From the NCBI RefSeq assembly GCF_050947875.1, contig NC_134572.1:121453105-121517104 (forward strand): a stretch of DNA of 64,000 nucleotides, in the 5' to 3' direction. The notes under the pieces were generated by a model. The model was not told the DNA's origin. It searched no databases and worked only from the letters and a program-made list of their open reading frames with translations. This DNA comes from Dermacentor variabilis (lineage: Eukaryota > Arthropoda > Arachnida > Ixodida > Ixodidae). The translations under genes and the position numbers were made by a program. This document shows positions 1 through 11,599 of the stretch, in pieces (the stretch's first letter is position 1; every line of letters starts with the position of its first letter).

Positions 1-250
1 CACGAGCTCGTGCTTAGCAAACCAACACCAAAGCTTTTCACAGGACCATAAAAGAGGTAGAAGCTAAAGCCGCTGGCGACGGTGTTTTGAAGATGACGCG
101 CCATCTCGCATTGACGTCGTAGCCTTTGACGTCTGCTCGCGCGTAGTTAAGCAACCACGGCAGCTGTATATAATCCTTACTGACTGAACAGATAGTGCAG
201 TGTACATCGCCCGCACTCATGAAAGTTCTTTTTGCTTCTCTGCAATGCAG

Positions 251-504
251 AAGAGTCATACGATTTTCTCAGGGGTGGCACCGCAGGACACAGGTTCCTG
301 TTTCATATTCCCATTCAGCCGCCAAACGCAGCATGGTTCCAGGGTTTAATAAACACTCAAGATTTCAACACCAGTACAGCCAATATTCAGACGGCGCTGC
401 GACCAAACAAGCTGCATGGATTCGGCACTATCAACGGTCATGGTCTCTTGGAAAATATGACGAATGTAAAAGACATGATCGCATATCTCGACATCATCTA
501 TAAC
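251..504 (+). CDS. candidate internal exon 1 of an unrecognised host gene
   Basis: The stretch is open and ends at a consensus donor (AAC/GTGAGT, 505) in phase 0. Two acceptors are possible. One is at 249-250 after a pyrimidine-rich run. The other is at 317-318, also after a good pyrimidine tract, and would shorten the exon to 319-504 in the same frame. The encoded peptide ends in LENMTNVKDMIAYLDIIYN and looks like ordinary globular protein, with one N-glycosylation-type site (NMT). The next exon (5051) also starts in phase 0. The order and style of the four exons are compatible with the degenerate chitinase-like (GH18-type) secreted proteins that are expanded in ticks, but I see no catalytic DxxDxDxE motif, so this is a weak guess. 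The first exon must lie left of the window. Confidence 0.55.
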
Positions 505-3500
505 GTGAGTTTTCATGACATATGTATTAGTTCACATTATGTTTGCCGTCCGTGGCGAGACTTGCTTTCATGGAATTGAATTAACGGCCATTTTTTAAAG
601 TGTTTAGTCAAGCACTTCACAGGCCGTAACGTCAAGTACGCTAAGAGGTTTAGCGGGTTTTCGCGCCTATTATCGCTCATCAAAAGGAATATTCACATAA
701 CCTGTGGGTTTTAGAGCACAATATGCAAAGAACCGCTTATGCATGTGCTACTTAACAAAATGATTATCTTTCTTCCCATAGAAAGCATTCGCTTTAAACA
801 AATCAAGAGATCTCCGGGTAACGCTCTTGACTTGATGGCCGAAATACTTATATAGCTTCAGCTGTATATGGCCTAATTTGCGAATTCACTATCCCGCCAC
901 TCGGCTCTAGTCAAGAAATTCAAGAGGAAAAAGAAGACCGTGATATATCAGAGCATAGCACTTTGGTTGTATACATCGATTATCAAATAAACGTTCAAAG
1001 ACGTTAAGAAGAAGACGGAGGAAGTAAAATACCGATAACATTTGGGACTTTTGAAGTTGAGGCGAACATATTTCTTTCCAATGAAGCACAAGAAGCCGAG
1101 AAACGTCACTCATCTGTCCCCCTTTTTGATTTCGTAGGAACAAATCACTTCGATTTATGTTGAGGGAAAGAATCACCGCCATATCGCCGAAGAGAACATC
1201 CCAGGACCGATTCGCCACTCAAACATTGCTGAAAGTTGACACTGCCCAAATGATTACTACATGCGTCATGTCTTTCATTACATTCTTAGACACTACGATA
1301 CTTCTGGTTTGCCAACCGGGGCAAAATGATGTTTTATTGCGCCAATTTACTCGAAGACTACTCGCCTCGTAAGTGAGTGCCCTAAGGACTATATCCCCTT
1401 CTTGCGCCAATAATTATTTCCGTTAAAAGTTTATTTTAACCACATCTGTAGCACCTTAAATGTCATGTAAAGTGTAAGGCAGCAGAACAAGCTAAGATTT
1501 TTCAAATTGTCCGTGAGTTTTATTATGCACAAAAAATGTGGCCACCTTAGAAAAAGTCTCAACAGAAACATTAGCTATAAGAGCTTGCAACGTTTCATCT
1601 CTAGCTACCTGGAAAGTACATATAGAATCACTTCAAAAATAGGCCTGATGAACTGAACATTGTGAAAAATATTGTAAGAAGTGCACCCGCTGCATGACGA
1701 CATGCTGACGCCTAAAGCCACATCGCAGCGGACTAGAACGTCACACTTTACATTAGAATTTGGAGCAGAAGTGTTATTGGAAGTATTTCCGGATGTAAGC
1801 AACAGGTTTTAAACGTAACTATTCCCGTCATTGTTTTAGCTTTCGATGCGTTATCTTGTTAGGCGTCATGGCTCTCTTGGTGCCTGAAAGGGACACATGC
1901 ACAATGCGTGGCCCGGTCACTGCAACGTGTAAATGTTCTGCGTGCATTTTCCGCTGACATGTCAATTTTATTGGCCCTCAGTGACCACGAGTTCATCACA
2001 CATGTGGGATCGCCGAGCGTCGAAAACAAGACATTTCGGCGCTTTCAGCCGTACCGTAGTTCACTGACAGGAGAAGGTCGTAGAGCGTGTGTTGGATTTA
2101 GGGCTCATGATTGAGGCTTGAAGATCAAAACATGACAACTGGTGTGACGGAAGAAGCTGCGCATAACATCATCATTCTCCTGAGGAACTTGAGAGATTGA
2201 CTGCCTCCACGACAGGATAAAAAAACTTTGCGGTAGACTCCTCAATATCAAAAGTCCTCAAAATTAGTGAAGTAGATGCTTGTATAATGCATGACAGGAA
2301 AGCGATACAAAACAGAGAAAAATAAAATCGCAGAATACAATATTCAAATTTTTTTTGCAGAAAGCGGGTCTTTCAGGGTATTCACGAGATTTTGAAATTT
2401 GCAAGGCACCCTAGAGAGGACAGTCAAAATGAAAATGTCAATTGAACTCTGTTTTCTTATCCGTAACTGCAGGCCATGACGAAACATGTCGCAGACAACA
2501 AAATTCAAGAGCCACAACAAACCTGGTGTTTTTTTAGAAAGCGGACACGAAGCGTCGAGTGCGAGGTTTCATGAAGACGTCTCACGCAATCCAAAGGCAA
2601 CAATAGGGAACGTAGTCTGCAGCGATACACAAAAAAAGCTGGCTTATATAGCATGAAGGAATAACGCTGGAAAGCACAAGTTTCAGTACAAAGTGTTCGA
2701 CTTCCCTCACGGCAGCTCTGAAGCAAAAAGCAAATTAGTGGCGTAGTTCTCTTGCGGTTCAGCATAGAAGCAACCTAATTTCTCGAGCAATAGAACGTGG
2801 GCCAGTGAAACGGGCTATGCCAGCTGGCGACGCTTTTTCTTCGCATCCTGTTCCCCCTTAGCTAAGTGAATGTCATACGGGCAGCGAATAACTATGGATA
2901 TACCGTCTGTTTCAGTGCGATGGAAGTTTGTTCGATGGTGAAAGAACTAGTGTCAAAATTTAAAAAAAAAAAAATATGCAGCAAAGCAAGCAGCTGTGTG
3001 CTTGGTCGCCTCGAAGTTGACTGAAAATGTGAAGGAGGAGGCCGAAAGGCAGCAAGAGGGGTTTTCACGGAAAGCAATTTTGATGGAAATGATGCATGCC
3101 TGCTGGGGATGAACAATGGAAAACCGCAAGGGCCAGTCACAATGCGGCCATGAGGAAGGAGATTTTTCTTCGGTGTTGCGTTCACAGCAGTTACAATGGA
3201 ATTGCCGTTATGAAATATATAGATACTAAATAAATGTAGTTTTTTTTTTAAATAAGACAATGTAGGAAGCGTAATGCTCTAGGAAGCGTTTTCGTTCTCC
3301 GGAAATCAGTGTGCTCAGGCGGGCTGCTGAAGACTCAATCGGCATTGTGTGGACGATGGCCTTTAGTGCGGCAGCAACATGCACGTACGTTGCTAATTGT
3401 CGAGGGGCTTGACAGTCAGCATGCTCCTATAGTGCAGGAGCACAGCGGTTTCTGACCGCGCCACCGGTCACCGCAGCACAACCTAGAATCATGGTTTGGA

Positions 3501-5050
3501 AGCGGAGCAATACAAATCCGACAAAGGACGTCGGGGTTCAGCAGTTGTCACGGAGGCCATGGTTAACACTCCGGCTCAATCGCGGAGTTGACCGATTGCT
3601 TTCGCAGATTGCTCTTTTTTCCGTCATCATTGCCTACTTCTATGAATGTACAGGGTAGAAACGATGACATCAAATGTTACTTTGATTTTCATCTGACGCA
3701 GCATGCCTTTTCAAAAAGGTCTGCGATGAAAGGTTCCCTTCGTTATTTAGGGAAAAGTGAGGTAGAGAGAAAAAAATTCAGCCTAGCTGAAGTAGCTGAT
3801 ATAAAAGAACTGCCAGCCGAAGTATTGGCGTTGTGGACAAAAACGACAGGGAGGTAGGGCAGAAGAAGATAGTGAAGGAGAGAAAAATGCTGTTTACATG
3901 TATTTAATGCGTTCTTAAGAGTCAACGCTAGTTTACGTGTGTCACATAATACCTGTATTTGCAAATAAGCGGCTTCCCGTGTCCTAATAGCAGCCATTCT
4001 ATCTTGAGCTGGCGAGTGGGAAAGTGTTCATACAAATCTGGTTTTTTTCACTGCGGACGCTGCGCACTTCAGTATATATGATGCTGTTCGGTACATTTTT
4101 ACTGCGCGGACTGTTAAAAATTAATGTTTGAAGATTGATGTGCCAAAATTATGATAAGATTATGATCCACACCATATTGGGGAACACGGAAATAATTTTG
4201 ACTAGCTGAGGTTTATTCAAGCGCCCCCAATGCGTGGCACAGGGGCAATTTCGCATGTTTCATTATGCCCGTTTCAAAATTGGGCCGCCGCGGTCGGTTG
4301 TAAATCCCGCACGATAGGCCTAAGCAGCATAACGCCAAAGCCACTACGCCGCTACGGCAGGTGTAGCGCGAAATGTCTACGCGAGGTTGTTGGCTTTCCT
4401 CATACCGGCCTTTTCTTTAGTGGCACTTAAGGACGCTATAGGACTTAAGGCAAGGATTTTGATAAGAAAATAATTTATGCATACCAGGAAAAAGGCAGAC
4501 TAATGGAACTTCTTCGTACTTCAATGTACACTATATTTTTTCTTTACTTATTGATGGCAAATGGCTATAATTGCAGTTGTATTTTGACGGCGTTCCGGGT
4601 TAAAAGGCCGAAAGTGTCAAATTGCAAAGATAACATGCGAAGAACAGTGGTTGCTCGCAGCACCCCCCCCCCCCCCAGCGTCATCGCTGAAGTGATCATG
4701 GTTCTCCGATTGTTTAGGAGCGCGGACGTGACAATGTCTCATTTCAGTGTGCCATATCACCAGCTATGGGCATCTTGCGTTTTGTTTGACAGACATCCCT
4801 CGTACAGATACATATTTGACAGACATCCCTCGTAGATCTAGTTCCAGCTGACCTTGTTCCGACTTTTATTTTTGATGGAGCCCACGCGATGCCTTAAGGT
4901 GATAACGACGTTGTGAAGCAATCAACAAATTACAAGCGTGTACTCGAATGCAAGTATAGCAATCTTCACCAAAGAGCTGATACTGCAACACAGTGATGTC
5001 TCCGACATCACAGCCCCATAAAGCGCTGTTAATTTTCCTTTCTGTTGCAG
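505..5050. other. intronic sequence with no recognisable gene
   Basis: Between the first two exon candidates I see only short chance ORFs on both strands. Small items: a 14-base C run at 4663-4676 and a 30-bp period duplication at 4785-4834 (TTTGACAGACATCCCTCGTA twice). No mobile-element protein could be read here. Confidence 0.5.
4785..4834. repeat. 30-bp tandem duplication (1.7 copies)
   Basis: The 20-mer TTTGACAGACATCCCTCGTA occurs at 4785-4804 and again at 4815-4834, separated by CAGATACATA. The copies are identical, so the duplication is young or constrained. Confidence 0.9.
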
Positions 5051-5175
5051 CGCTTCTCCAATGTACTTCGCACGACTGGTACGGCTGCAAGCGAAGTCAA
5101 GAACTTCTTTGCCTTCAAGCCTAGCAGCAGTATCATTCATTATGCTTACGTGCGGTACCTGACCATGCTTAACAG
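5051..5175 (+). CDS. candidate internal exon 2 of the same host gene
   Basis: Acceptor TTTCTGTTGCAG ends at 5050 and donor AACAG/GTATGT begins at 5176. The exon is 125 nt, enters in phase 0 (matching the phase-0 end of the 251-504 exon) and leaves in phase 2. It encodes about 41 residues, including FFAFKPSSSIIHYAYVRYL. No domain is recognised. The next visible exon (14236) needs phase 0, so an exon of length 3n+1 is missing between them, either unseen here or lost. That gap is the main weakness of the gene model. Confidence 0.5.
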
Positions 5176-6365
5176 GTATGTCATATTCATCTTGTTTCGT
5201 ATCTCTTTGGATGCTATTTTACTGTGCGTATGTGCGTACGTGCGTGTATAATACAAGCAATTCTTATGGACCTAACAGGTGCTTCCCTTCGGTTCTAAAT
5301 ATTAAAAAAAAATCATCTATGGCAGTTATATGAATTCAACGTCCTCAGCTGCGTTACTCTAAGGGACGTAAATTAGTCACACAAGACATTGAAATGCAAA
5401 TATGAATAACCCAAAAAATTTTGCGTATTCACTTTCAAACAACTTACTGCACGTGTTCCAGTTTCCGAAACGTAGCCGGTGATTTCACAAGGCGTGTTGA
5501 TTGGGAAATAATATATATTATATAGTACATTAACTCCCGATGCGTGCTACGAACTACACCGGCATTAGTTATGCATTTGGTATTCAACGAGCAAAACAGC
5601 GTTTTGTTGAAGTAAGTGGAAAAACAATGCCTTATTACCGCAGCTTTCAAGGAGCACATATCTAAACTAGTATCATTCTTTGGATTCGTTCCAAGAAGGC
5701 ACACACTGCAAATTTACTGACTAGAATTCGTAAACTGCTATATGCGCTGCAGGGTAGTAATATAAAACGCTAATTACTGAAAATTTGGAATTCTTCAATT
5801 GTGCATTTCTATTTTTCCTGCAAGTTTTATCCGCCTCTTTGAGTCATGCAGTTCATGAAGAATTGTTCTCTTTGCCGCCAGCAATGTTTAAAGATTCTTT
5901 TAGTTTAACGAATACATCCTAAATATTTTAGGGTGTATATCTAGTTATTTTTTTAATTCTTCTTGCTTTGAAATACAACAAATTCAGAGCTACGCATTGC
6001 TCTTGAAAACAAAAAGCATTTTGTTGAAGTTTTCCTTGCCCTATTGCTTTCAGCACTTTGACACGCACAAGTTATCTGTGTTTACTTTTCGGAGTACATT
6101 CGTGGGATTGGGAGTGGTATGTTGCTGCTCTTGACGCTCTGCCGAAGTTTTCATAAAGAGGACGGCACAGATATCAGAATTCGGCTTCTAAGTAGCCCCA
6201 TCTGTACTAACCTTAGTTATGAGCCGCTGGCCGCCTTTGTTCTCTACCGATTTACGCAGTGAAACAACAAACGGTACCTAAGTCTACTCACTGCGATAGT
6301 TGTTTTATTAAAGCAAAACACTAATGACGTTTTTCCAGGAGTGTAGGGCGCCTTGTGTCCAGCAA

Positions 6366-6701
6366 TTAATTTCTCACGAAGTAAAGGTGGCTAACCCTGG
6401 GTATAGTACAATAGTCATAGTGAAGTTCTTGAAGTCTTGTGCTTCTATTATTTCGCATCGGCGCCACAGCAATGCTGCAGTATAGCCCTAGATTGGAAAG
6501 GCCGCATTTGTTTGCAGCGTCGTCGACATCGGACTTGTAATCATCCTGACCATCACTGATGAAAATATGCCTGAAGTCTACCCATCTTCCGCTTGGGACG
6601 CCACCTGCCTCCCTGATCTCGGCCAGCCAAATATGGTGGGTGGCAGTTATGTTTTTGGCCTCGTTGCTTGGCATCCGGCTTCGAAGTTCATCAAGCACCA
6701 C
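6366..6701 (-). pseudogene. unrecognised protein-like open stretch on the minus strand
   Basis: A minus-strand open frame of about 110 codons has a balanced, protein-like composition, unlike its AT-rich surroundings. It contains HIWLAEIREAGGVPSGRWVD and, further on, SDGQDDYKSDVDDAANKCGL. In minus orientation an AG dinucleotide (CTAG/GGGCTT) lies just upstream, so it could be an exon or a fragment of an inserted element. I recognise no family. The plus-strand frame over the same bases is probably a shadow. Confidence 0.3.
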
Positions 6702-7085
6702 TCCGAAGCCCCTAGTTTAGCTAGGCGACCACTCGGAATTGAATATGTCGAGAGATCACTGAGGAGGCGTCAGATCGACGTGGTAAAATTACAGGGCGGT
6801 ACAGTTTTATTTTTTATTACGTATTGAAAAGAAAAGGCAGCATACAGTTATTTATTTAGTCTCGCGGACCACCTCGGGCAACAAACTGTCCTGCAGTAAA
6901 TTGTCCTGGTAAAGTATCAGGGAAGCCTGTGGACGCCAAATAGTCCTAGAGTTCGCCAGCCGCTTACCTTACCAATAAAGTCGAATGCTATATAAGCCCT
7001 ACGGTATCGAAAAGAGTGGGTTTCACGTGCCGTGAATTATTCTTCATGATGTCCTGAACAACCTTCCATTCAACGTTTACGCTAT

Positions 7086-7088
7086 AAC

Positions 7089-7162
<74 letters not shown>
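7086..7162. repeat. compound (AT)n(AG)n microsatellite
   Basis: An uninterrupted AT dinucleotide run passes into about nine AG units. The same AT-to-AG switch occurs at 21203-21297. The flanks (6830-8640) hold no recognisable gene. Confidence 0.95.
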
Positions 7163-8671
7163 TATAAGGAACCTCAAAACATATGCCCCTTATCTGAAAG
7201 TTTTAATCTGCCTCATGTATGTGGGCCTATAGGTAGCCGATAGTTCTGCACGTTTATCCGCCATGCGTAAGCGAAAACATGGCCGCACTTCGCCCATCAG
7301 CGCCTTCCTCGTACCATCGGTCTCACCGCCCTCTCTCGGAGGCCATAGTATCACGGCGTTTCTGTCGCCCTCTGCAACCAGTTGGCAGCACCAGCTTTTC
7401 CATTAAGATATATGCCATATATATTTATGTCGGATGCACTGGTTAGTATTGGCATCTAGCGAAAGCTTGGCAATTTTCATCGTTATAGGAAGTGTGTAAG
7501 AATACACACATTGCGAGGAGTAATTTCAAAACACTAAGGAAACAAGAAACGGTCTACTGAAAGAAACTGTGGGTACGGCGCGGTGACTACTGGAACAGTG
7601 ATTAGTGCAGGTCTTTAACAAAACGTTTGCCTAAGAAAGTTCCAGTAAAAATGTGGAAGAAGTCTTCTACGGTCCCTCTAAATAAGCCGAGTAGGTACTC
7701 TGAGGCTGCTTCAGCTACAATTTGACCTGCGGATACCCAGAGGCAGCTGGTTTCAAACCTGCGACTTTGCGCAGCAGATGGTGTTTCTACATTTTATTGG
7801 CTGCTTACGCGAAGTTCCTACGGTGCCTTGTTGCCATTTGCTGTCCTATTCAGTTTTCGTTTCATTGGTGCGTGGTATAATCTATATGAGTTAGTGGAGT
7901 TACTCAGAAATTTTGAAGTTTACTTTAAAAAAAAACTTTGATCTATACAAGTGCACATAAGCGAGGGGTGCTGTAGTGCTAGAGATATAGAGAGATACGG
8001 AAAAGACGACGCTGCTCTCACATCCGTCATAGGCTGACTCGGCGCGTTCGGATAAATGCGTTACACGCGATCACGATGACATTTCTGTTAGGTTGCCGAA
8101 AGTTAGAACTGCCATCAGGGGGTGAGAACATTTTGAAGCAGGATAGAGTCTCACTTCGTTCTTCGGGCGCGCGTATTAGGTTCGACGTAATCGAGCTGAT
8201 TGGGCTCACTGCATAACAACACAAAACAAAATAAAAAACGTTTTCTGCGTGAATATCAGGACTCAAGAGTTTAATTCAAAAGTAATGAACATCTTCAAAA
8301 CTAGTAGATGCTAGAAAAAGTCGCAGATCTGTTCAAACTTGAGTAACAGAAGCAACGAAATCGAAATGAAGCTTAAGAGGAAGCTTTATCTCGGGTACAC
8401 CTATCCTAATACATGTAAAAGGAGAATTAATTTTTCTCGACAACCACAACACCAAGTTTGACGACGTTTCTTGCATTTAAAATAAAAACGTAAAATCTAT
8501 AGACTGTTTCTTTCGAGCTTCTAATTTGGGTCGTCAATTTTTGTTTAAACTTTGGCAAAATTCGAAAACCTTCAGAAAACGATACTATCAAGTGTACAAT
8601 CCTCTAATTAAGTAACGAAAAATGATACCACAAATATGTGGATTCCATATAACAGTGCATCTAAAGCGGAC

Positions 8672-8722
8672 AAAATTGATATGTTACACATGAATCTCAA
8701 TAATGTGTAAGATATCAATTTT
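8672..8722. repeat. foldback repeat with 20-bp arms
   Basis: AAAATTGATATGTTACACAT (8672-8691) pairs with ATGTGTAAGATATCAATTTT (8703-8722) with one mismatch across an 11-nt loop. It sits in AT-rich DNA without a gene. Segments outside the arms (AGCGGACA before, TGTCCGCT near 8790) are also inverted, as in a MITE-like element. Confidence 0.8.
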
Positions 8723-9364
8723 GCAGCTTTTGAAGAACCCTTGTGAACGTAACAATATTACGTAAAATATAAAAGACATATCCAGCTTGTCCGCTTTCGA
8801 TGGCATAATGGATACCGTTTTAAGAAGCGCGATATCTGTTTTGACAGAGAGCTATAAATTTGTAAACTTGGTGCTTCCATTTTTTTCAAGCCTTAGAATT
8901 TTTGAAAATGTTTTGAACAATATTGAGGCCCTATATCAAAATTCCGCTTACAACACTCACCATAATTTAACTTTCTTTTCCTATGCAACAAATTTCATTA
9001 TCATCGGTCCAGGGGTTATCTCAGAAAAACGTCTTTGCGTTTAACGTGTGTTTGAATAGGCCGCGTTGGAGTTGGACACAAGCTAAATTTTTTTTAAAGG
9101 CAGAAAGCCGGGCTAGCTGGTGTTCACGTTCGTGCCTGTGTCCTGTTTTACGCGTTAGTGCAATGACCACCTATACAAGTAAAACTTCTTAACTCGTACA
9201 CTTTATATTGAGTGGTCCGCACGAAATTTACTCAAGAGATCTTACCGTATACTTCGCTTGTACGCTTGGTGCCCCCCCATTTTCCTGTCACGTAGTTTTT
9301 GGTAATGACAGGTATTGTTTCGACTACAGCGCAAAAGCTAATATTCTTCGAAAGAGGAATGAGA

Positions 9365-9457
9365 CATGTGTTGACGTTGACATGTGCATTTTGGCGGGAA
9401 AACACACGAGAACAGAGTCGCACACATCGGTGCGACTCTGTTCAACGTCAACACATG
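9365..9457. repeat. interrupted inverted repeat with 28-bp right arm
   Basis: The right arm 9430-9457 is contiguous. Its complement is split in the left arm into CATGTGTTGACGTTGA (9365-9380) and ACAGAGTCGCAC (9412-9423), with about 31 nt between them. The inner arms enclose a 6-nt loop (9424-9429). A foldback with an insertion in one arm explains this best. Confidence 0.85.
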
Positions 9458-9883
9458 GTGCGAATTTCCAGCTTACGTCATAATGCGTGCGGTACTTAAT
9501 CACGTACCTATTTCCAAGGTATTTGATAAGCGCTGACGACAATAATTAAACTGTCGGAACCAACTACCGTGACCGGAGCAGGTCGCAAAGAGGCATTCTC
9601 TGCACCTGCCCATACGTGCATTGCCAAAGCACATTGTGGTACACACAGTTAACGACGACAGCAGGCGCGGGGTCATAAGAGACTCACAAATCTATCACTT
9701 TGATGACTAGAATAGGCACTGTAAAAACAAACGTCAGGCTGTTACGTTCGTCGTCTTCAGCGGGTAAGCTTGCACCTGTTAATAGTGCAGCACACAAAAC
9801 TTAGCTGAGGAATAGGAACTGGGACAATGCTTTAAGAACGCTAAAGCTAACGCTCAACTGGCAACAGGTACTCTCCGTGAATA

Positions 9884-10108
9884 GTGTGCGCGCATGCAGT
9901 ACTCGCGATGTAGTGTTTCCGAAAGGCGCGGTAGGGGGCGCCTGCTGTCCGTACCACTGGCCTCCTTGAAGCCCTTGGGTTCAGCGAGAGCAGGGGTAAA
10001 GTAAACATGCCCACAATAGACATTAGTAAGAGGCGATTGGAAGATTGGTGGAACAAAAGTTGGGCAATGACAAAAACCGAGACGCACAAAAGCAAAGTTC
10101 ACAATAGG
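9884..10108 (-). repeat. dispersed repeat, copy A (unclassified)
   Basis: The reverse complement of this block aligns by eye with 55461-55685. Shared words include CCAATCGCC, ACTTT.CCCCTGCT and GAAC..AAGGGCTT, ending in a GCATGCGCG segment. No long ORF or tRNA head is evident. Probably a short non-autonomous element or a fragment of a larger one. Confidence 0.65.
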
Positions 10109-10154
10109 GGGTCTTTTTGAAATGAAAGCGCATGAAAAAATAACTTGCCGCAGG

Positions 10155-10375
10155 CGGAGAATGATCACGATGCGAAGGCTGTGGGATTGTTACCACCTGC
10201 GTCAAGTGGCTTTTTCGTCCACATTTATTTCCGGTATTTATCGTTTCTTTATTTCATATATTAAGCACAAGTAATTTCCCTGTGTTGTCCTTGGTGTCAG
10301 TGTTTCTTGGCTTCTTATGATGCGACAAATAAAATCGGGCCCCTCAGTTAACTCCCTTTCTTCTCATTTTTTACA
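10155..10375 (+). mobile_element. tRNA-derived SINE (Ruka-like), 5'-damaged copy
   Basis: This copy shares the body TTTATCGTTTCTTTATTTCA..TTAAGC.CAAGTAATTT and the tail ATCGGGCCCCTC..GTTAAC with the copy at 10594. The tRNA head keeps only the anticodon-to-T-arm part (GATGCGAAGG...CCACCTGCG). Not capable of pol III transcription as it stands. Confidence 0.8.
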
Positions 10376-10593
10376 TAACGAGGGCCTCCAATCAGCCAAC
10401 ATTGATGCCTTCAGGTAGCATGTGTGGGTTTATTGACCGGTTGCCTTTACCCAAAAAGCTCACGTTCTCGTGACGCCTGCGGCAGAAAGGATGTTCCACG
10501 TCCGCCGCCAAGGTCTGTGAGTGGTGGCGCTGGCTAACACTCCAGAGTTCTACAAGAAAACATATATAACCAATAAAATGAACGGGTAAACGG

Positions 10594-10846
10594 CGCCGCG
10601 GTAGCTCAATTGGTAGAGCATAGCGCTCAAAATGCGAAGGTTGTTTGATCTTTCCCCACCTGCAGCAAGTTGTTTATTTCATGCACTTTCATTTCTATTG
10701 ATTTATCGTTTCTTTATTTCATTTATTAAGCGCAAGTAATTTTCCCTATGGTGTCCTTGGGGTCAGTGCTGGTTGATTTCTTATGATATGAACAAGAAAA
10801 CCGGGCCTCTCGGTTATCCCCCTTTCTTCCCGTTTAACAAATGATT
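10594..10846 (+). mobile_element. tRNA-derived SINE (Ruka-like), near full length
   Basis: The 5' end is a tRNA-like head with an intact box A (TAGCTCAATTGG, about 10605-10616) and a decayed box B (GTTTGATCTTT instead of GGTTCGATCCC). A non-tRNA body and a conserved end around CGGGCCTCTCGGTTA follow. From memory this matches Ruka, a SINE described from ixodid ticks. SINEs are pol III transcripts mobilised by a partner LINE. An RTE fragment starts immediately after its 3' end. Confidence 0.85.
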
Positions 10847-10847
10847 G

Positions 10848-11536
10848 AGGACCTTAAAAGAGAGTGAGTAAGAGTTGGATTAAATATGAATATCCACAAG
10901 ACAAAGATAATGATGAATAACCGGGCAAGAGAACAAGAGTTCAGGATTGCCAGTCAGCCTCTAGGCTCTGGGAAGGAGTACATTTACTTAGGTCAATTAA
11001 TCACGGTGAACCCTGATCATGAGAAGGAAATTCATACAAGAATAAAAAGGGATTGGATGCCATACTGCAGGCATTGTCAGCTCCTTACTGGAAGCTTAGT
11101 GTTATCATTGAAAAGGAAAGTGTAATCAGTGCATTTTACTGGTGCTAACAAATGGGGAAGAGACTTGTAGACTGACGAAGAAGCTTGAGAACAAGTTGAG
11201 GACCGCACAAAGAGCGATGGAACGAATAATGCCAGGCATAACCTTGAGAGACAGAAAGAGAGCGGTTTGGATCAGAGAGCAAACTGGTATAGGCGATATT
11301 CGAATTGACATTAAGAGAAAGAAATGGCACTCGGCAGATCAAGTAATGCGCAGGTTAGATAACTGTTGGGACATTAGGGTTACAGACTGGGTACCAAGAG
11401 AAGTGAAAAACAATAGACGGCAGAAGATAAGGTGGTGCGATGAAATTAGGAAATTCTCGGGTGCTAGTTGGAATCAGTTGCCGCAGGACAGGGGTAATTG
11501 GAGATCGCAGGGCATCATCCTACAGTGGGCAGAAAA

Positions 11537-11594
<58 letters not shown>
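10848..11594 (+). pseudogene. 5'-truncated RTE-clade LINE, C-terminal RT region and 3' tail
   Basis: Plus-strand frames (10886-11125 and 11142-11536, with a frameshift near 11125-11142) encode the C-terminal part of an RTE-type endonuclease/reverse transcriptase: the thumb region (IHKTKIMMNN), then LSLKRKV, ERIMPGITLRDRKRAVWIRE and RVTDWVPREVKNNRRQK. The insert ends in (ATG)n at 11537-11594, the usual simple-repeat 3' end of RTE elements. The same family occurs at 44170-46018, 47326-49920 and 59478-60806. It lacks the endonuclease and the FADD active site, so it is dead. Confidence 0.9.
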
Positions 11595-11599
11595 TACGA

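Noticed and set aside
8787..9044. possible exon in the 5176-14235 interval
   Set aside because: Reads as AT-driven hydrophobic sequence without usable splice sites in the needed phase.
10605..10670. functional tRNA gene
   Set aside because: Box B and the T arm are decayed and a SINE body follows directly, so it is a SINE head.
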